A DNA stretch of 35,687 bases from Bdellovibrionales bacterium (GTDB lineage Bacteria > Bdellovibrionota > Bdellovibrionia > Bdellovibrionales > UBA1609), in the NCBI GenBank assembly GCA_014323935.1, contig JACOND010000019.1, positions 1 through 35,687 on the forward strand, written 5' to 3'. Both the position numbers and the translations under genes were made by a program. Shown here piece by piece: positions 32,985 to 35,687 of this stretch; the stretch's first letter is position 1, and each line of letters begins with the position of its first letter. The notes under the pieces were generated by a model, which worked only from the letters and a program-made list of their open reading frames with translations, made no database searches and had not been told where the DNA came from.

Positions 32985-33394
32985 AGGTCTTCAACAAGAA
33001 GATGTTTATGATTTTTTGTTTGATAAATTTTTCCATGAGGAATCATTGTTGTAAAATCCTTATGTAAATTCTTATCTTTAGAACACAGCACTTTTATATT
33101 TCCAGCTTTTGCTAAACCTAATATATGATCATCATTTGATTTCATAATGTATTGTGATTTTCTAATTTTTTTTATTTCTTCTTCGACTTCTTCTTTAAGT
33201 ACAAGTTTAGCTTTTCCAGCTTGTCTATAAGTTTCTAAACTATTTTTATATTTTTTGCTTAGTTCTTTAAACTTTTCATGATTAGAATAAATCAACTTTC
33301 CATTTTTCTTTTCTAACCAATCATGAATAGGGATTATATCATCTTTTTTCTCTAAAAAATCTCCCCATTGATTGTTGTCCAAAATCAAACACAT
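32975..33394 (-). CDS. Small PIN-domain nuclease-like protein
   Basis: 139 residues. The order of acids fits a PIN ribonuclease: D6 in LILDNNQW, E69-E73 in KEEVEEEIKK, D88/D89 in SNDDHILGLA and D107 in KVLCSKDKNLHKDF. The NDDHILxLA...VLCSKD pattern is the family's core. It sits 7 bp after the ATPase gene, with AAGGAT from the ATPase's last codons as a ribosome site, and overlaps the helicase-nuclease gene. PIN genes are usually toxins with a small antitoxin; none is seen, so the ATPase may control it. Family assignment is from motif order only. Confidence 0.7.
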   Translation of the reverse strand: MCLILDNNQWGDFLEKKDDIIPIHDWLEKKNGKLIYSNHEKFKELSKKYKNSLETYRQAGKAKLVLKEEVEEEIKKIRKSQYIMKSNDDHILGLAKAGNIKVLCSKDKNLHKDFTTMIPHGKIYQTKNHKHLLVEDLCP

Positions 33395-33401
33395 GTAAAG
33401 A

Positions 33402-34730
33402 CTAATCCTTAAACCCTAAATAGCGATCTGATTCTTCTAGAAAAAAATCTCTGTAACCTTTAGGTACTCCCTTTAAGTTGCCTTGCTTATCAAAAGATAT
33501 GTTATGAGCTTTCACACCCTTTTCTGTAGGTTCTAAATAAATTAAAGAGACATCATCAGGAGATATGTTCTTTTTTCGAATTTCAATACTAGCTCTATTA
33601 ATTATATGATCACTATGAGTTTCAATTAAAAAAGAATTATCTTGTTTTGTGCTTTCAACAAAAAGAGAAGTTAATTCTGCTTGAGCTTTAGGATGCAAAT
33701 GCACTTCTGGTTGTTGTAATAAAAATTGAAAGGGGCTACTTCCTAATCTAGAATTCTTTGGATAAAATAATCTTACTAAAAGAGGAAGTATTTGGCTGAC
33801 GCCATAACCAATATCCATAATATTGGATTGAAAACCTCTCACTTTAAATTGCAACTGAAAAGGTTCATTCACAGATCCATATTTTTTTACTTCAATATTT
33901 GAAAATAAACCAGAACTTTGTCCAAACTGAACAAGTTTGTCACGGATTGTTTTCCAATCTCCTGTCTTATTACTTAAATTCATAAGAGTCATAGGAATTT
34001 CACTCCCTTCTGAATCTGGATTTACTCTAATGGGATCATAAGTCCTTTTAGGTTTTGAACGAATGGGAGCTAAACTAATTGTATCAATCCATAATTCTCT
34101 TTCAAAGTGACGGATAATTTCAAGGTTTTCTAAAATAATTTCTTTTTTACTTTTTGATAAGTCTGAACTCTTCCTAGTAATAAAATCTAAAAAAGAAAAA
34201 GGACTTTTTATAAAGATATTAAAGATACCTTCATCATTAATGTCTTTTTTTCTATTGATTAACTTTATTAACTTTTTTCCTTCTTTTTTTATCATGAGAT
34301 CTTTCTGACTATTGATTGAATAAATAAAATCGTCCAAACTAATTTTTACCTTTTGAATAAATGGCCCAGACCGGTTCTTTTTGTTTGTAAAGTGAAATTT
34401 ATATTCTAGCTTTTGAACAACTGGCTCTTTTTTGTTTTTTTTTGTTTGACTTAATTCAAACTCACATCCGATCTCAAAAGTTTTAGAATTTCCTTTTAAT
34501 TTCTTGTTAGCAATATCTTGAAAGGACCCCATAAGATAAGGTTCTCTATTAAAGTCTGGAACATGACTAAAAATATGACTAATAGAATTCATAATGATAT
34601 TAAAACACCCCATGACAGTTGTCTTTCCTGTGCTATTTTCTCCTACAAGAAAAGTTAAAGGACGAATATTAAAGTGTTGCTCTTCAGCAAAACAACGAAC
34701 ACCTTTTATTTTTAATTTAATATTTTTCAT
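33402..34730 (-). CDS. AAA/ABC-type ATPase, DUF3696-like (AAA_21/OLD-type ATPase domain)
   Basis: 442 residues. It starts with IKGVRCFAEEQHFNIRPLTFLVGENSTGKTT, giving Walker A at 30-37. The middle has the signature-like GYGVSQILPLLVR (about 305). Walker B is LLQQPEVHLHP (337-347), followed by the switch ETHSDHIINR (371-380). The end (VKAHNISFDKQGNL...GYRDFF) is typical of DUF3696 proteins. Such ATPases act as sensors or sliding clamps that license a partner nuclease in defence systems. It is the first gene of the three-gene operon, with its own promoter and an AAGGA ribosome site. Confidence 0.88.
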   Translation of the reverse strand: MKNIKLKIKGVRCFAEEQHFNIRPLTFLVGENSTGKTTVMGCFNIIMNSISHIFSHVPDFNREPYLMGSFQDIANKKLKGNSKTFEIGCEFELSQTKKNKKEPVVQKLEYKFHFTNKKNRSGPFIQKVKISLDDFIYSINSQKDLMIKKEGKKLIKLINRKKDINDEGIFNIFIKSPFSFLDFITRKSSDLSKSKKEIILENLEIIRHFERELWIDTISLAPIRSKPKRTYDPIRVNPDSEGSEIPMTLMNLSNKTGDWKTIRDKLVQFGQSSGLFSNIEVKKYGSVNEPFQLQFKVRGFQSNIMDIGYGVSQILPLLVRLFYPKNSRLGSSPFQFLLQQPEVHLHPKAQAELTSLFVESTKQDNSFLIETHSDHIINRASIEIRKKNISPDDVSLIYLEPTEKGVKAHNISFDKQGNLKGVPKGYRDFFLEESDRYLGFKD

Positions 34731-34754
34731 TTTATCCTTATTTTGAATTAAGCC

Positions 34755-34763
34755 ATTATAACA
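34755..34763 (-). promoter_or_regulatory. Extended -10 promoter of the ATPase-PIN-helicase operon
   Basis: The minus strand reads TGTTATAAT (34763-34755), a perfect TGnTATAAT extended -10 located 25 bases before the ATPase start codon. The -35 region is weak. AAGGA (34739-34735) follows as the ribosome site. The operon therefore appears to begin here, so a Mod gene further upstream in the same transcript is not required. Confidence 0.6.
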
Positions 34764-34799
34764 TGTAAAGTCAAACAGTGTTAGCTCAAAATTTCACAC

Positions 34800-35687
34800 A
34801 AATTTTATTACCTTTTTTATAAAATGATATGGATTTAAAAACTAGCCCTTTCCTTGTAAAAACAAAGCTCCACAGTTTAATTTAGTGTTTAATGAGCCAT
34901 GTAAGTATATGAAGGTTCCAAATCAACATTACATGCATGCAAGTTCTCATGCTTTTTTACCACAACAGAAAAGTACCAGGCTAATTGAATTGTGTTGTTT
35001 CTTTTATTTTTAAATTTTATTTTAAGGACTTCTTAATGCAGATCAGTATAGGTCTACATTAAAGATCTGGATGCAAATTGGCCCAGCCATGTAGATATAC
35101 AAGCACATGTAAATTAACTACTTAACTATTTCTCTATTTACAGCTAAGTCATTAAAATTATGTATGGGGCATTGATTTTGATTGGCATCTTGCACATGGG
35201 CAGAGAAAATGTAAAGAGCATGAGTTGTTTGGATTGTACTTTGAAGCAGAATGTTTGAACATAAAAGCTTTTAATTGTTTCTTGATGGTAACAATTTGGA
35301 GTTCACAGTTGATGACAGGCAGAGCATTCTATAGACATGGGATCCTCTGTAACCAATATTGCAATAATAGTATCCATGGAGCACCATTTTTCTGTGCCCA
35401 TTTTGCACTCGTATATATGCATAGACTGGAACTGAGCTCCCTAAGTCTTCTGGATCTGCAAATTGTGGTATTAAAAACGTGACCTCTCGGTTCCCGGTTT
35501 TACCAGGTAATCTCCCATTCCCACTCCTGCTTCCCTCCCAGTTTTACCAATACCCTCTCCTTGGTGACAGCAACATTTATTAAAGCTTGCATGTGTTCCT
35601 GCATCTGCTGCATTTGTACTTGAACTGCCTTCTCTCAATGTGCCATCTCCATTTGACAGTGTTCTCTCTCAGCGGCAATCTCACACT
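34800..35687. other. Non-bacterial (animal host-like) sequence at the right end
   Basis: From about 34.8 kb to 35,408 there is not a single CG dinucleotide, although the GC content is higher than in the bacterial part. CpG loss is a mark of methylated animal genomes. No bacterial gene is present. The last 170 bases read on the minus strand as a Gln/Met-rich coiled-coil-like frame (EIAAEREHCQMEMAH, stop, EKAVQVQMQQMQEHMQALI) with a stop inside it, as in decayed eukaryotic mobile-element or gene fragments. The exact join could be anywhere in 34,780-34,860. Confidence 0.7.

Noticed and set aside
25573-34790. Second copy of the tRNA-Leu 3' end as an attachment site
   Set aside because: Scanning for GCGGGCACCA-like strings found none to the right of the tRNA.
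34731-34790. TTGACT at 34774-34769 as the -35 of the ATPase promoter
   Set aside because: It is only 8 bases from the TATAAT box, too close for a -35/-10 pair; the extended -10 explains the promoter better.
35225-35482. 85-residue open frame in the right end
   Set aside because: It lies in CpG-free, non-bacterial-looking DNA, has no ribosome site and resembles no protein; it is an incidental open frame.
1-35687. CRISPR array or rRNA genes
   Set aside because: No regularly spaced short repeats with unique spacers were seen, and no rRNA-like sequence; the only tandem repeats are the gene-sized units at 9590-12613 and the 61-bp pair.

Overview
The window is about 34.8 kb of very AT-rich bacterial DNA (roughly 27-30% GC by eye) followed by about 0.9 kb that does not look bacterial. 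The bacterial part is Gram-negative in character: it has an outer-membrane beta-barrel protein, lipoproteins with lipoboxes, a FadE-type membrane acyl-CoA dehydrogenase, a DedA/TVP38 membrane protein and a lysine-extended ribosomal protein L21. The GYF-TPR protein, the HTTM-like pair, the ABC-2 permease pair and the LspA-like/HAMP fusion suggest a Bdellovibrionota/Oligoflexia-like or other reduced proteobacterium, but this is a guess. Several decayed gene fragments point to a genome undergoing reduction, possibly host-associated.

Region by region. Positions 1-920 hold decayed pieces of Rpn-family (PD-(D/E)XK) nuclease/transposase genes. Positions 923-8876 carry bioB, obg, a CCA-adding enzyme/poly(A) polymerase, folD with two ABC-2 permeases directly behind it, and a sensor kinase without a visible phosphoacceptor histidine. 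A 137-bp partial copy of obg lies in the gap upstream of obg. Positions 9111-12613 are a tandem array: an LspA-like/HAMP fusion gene followed by three copies of a unit made of the 3' part of that gene plus an oppositely oriented lipoprotein gene, with the copies decaying in different ways. Positions 12702-18926 are housekeeping: GYF-TPR protein, purH, alr, a TVP38/TMEM64 protein, rplU and rpmA. Positions 19137-23628 hold an HTTM-like membrane pair whose first gene starts on a G10 tract (candidate phase variation), a FadE-like dehydrogenase and a small beta-barrel protein. Positions 23873-25482 hold gcvT and gcvH.

From tRNA-Leu(UAG) at 25487-25572 rightwards the window becomes a defence island. 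It contains a two-gene CBASS-type module (patatin-like effector plus CD-NTase), in which the effector lacks the usual catalytic aspartate. Next comes an unknown 424-residue membrane/coiled-coil protein. Then a tight three-gene operon follows: an AAA (DUF3696-like) ATPase, a PIN nuclease and a large type III-like helicase/PD-(D/E)XK restriction protein, with no methyltransferase in view. This operon is the best candidate for an under-described defence system.

After about 34.8 kb the composition and dinucleotide pattern change. There are about 600 bases with no CpG, then a decayed coiled-coil-like reading frame. This looks like animal (host) DNA, so the right end is most simply a chimeric join or contamination; a real integration is less likely.
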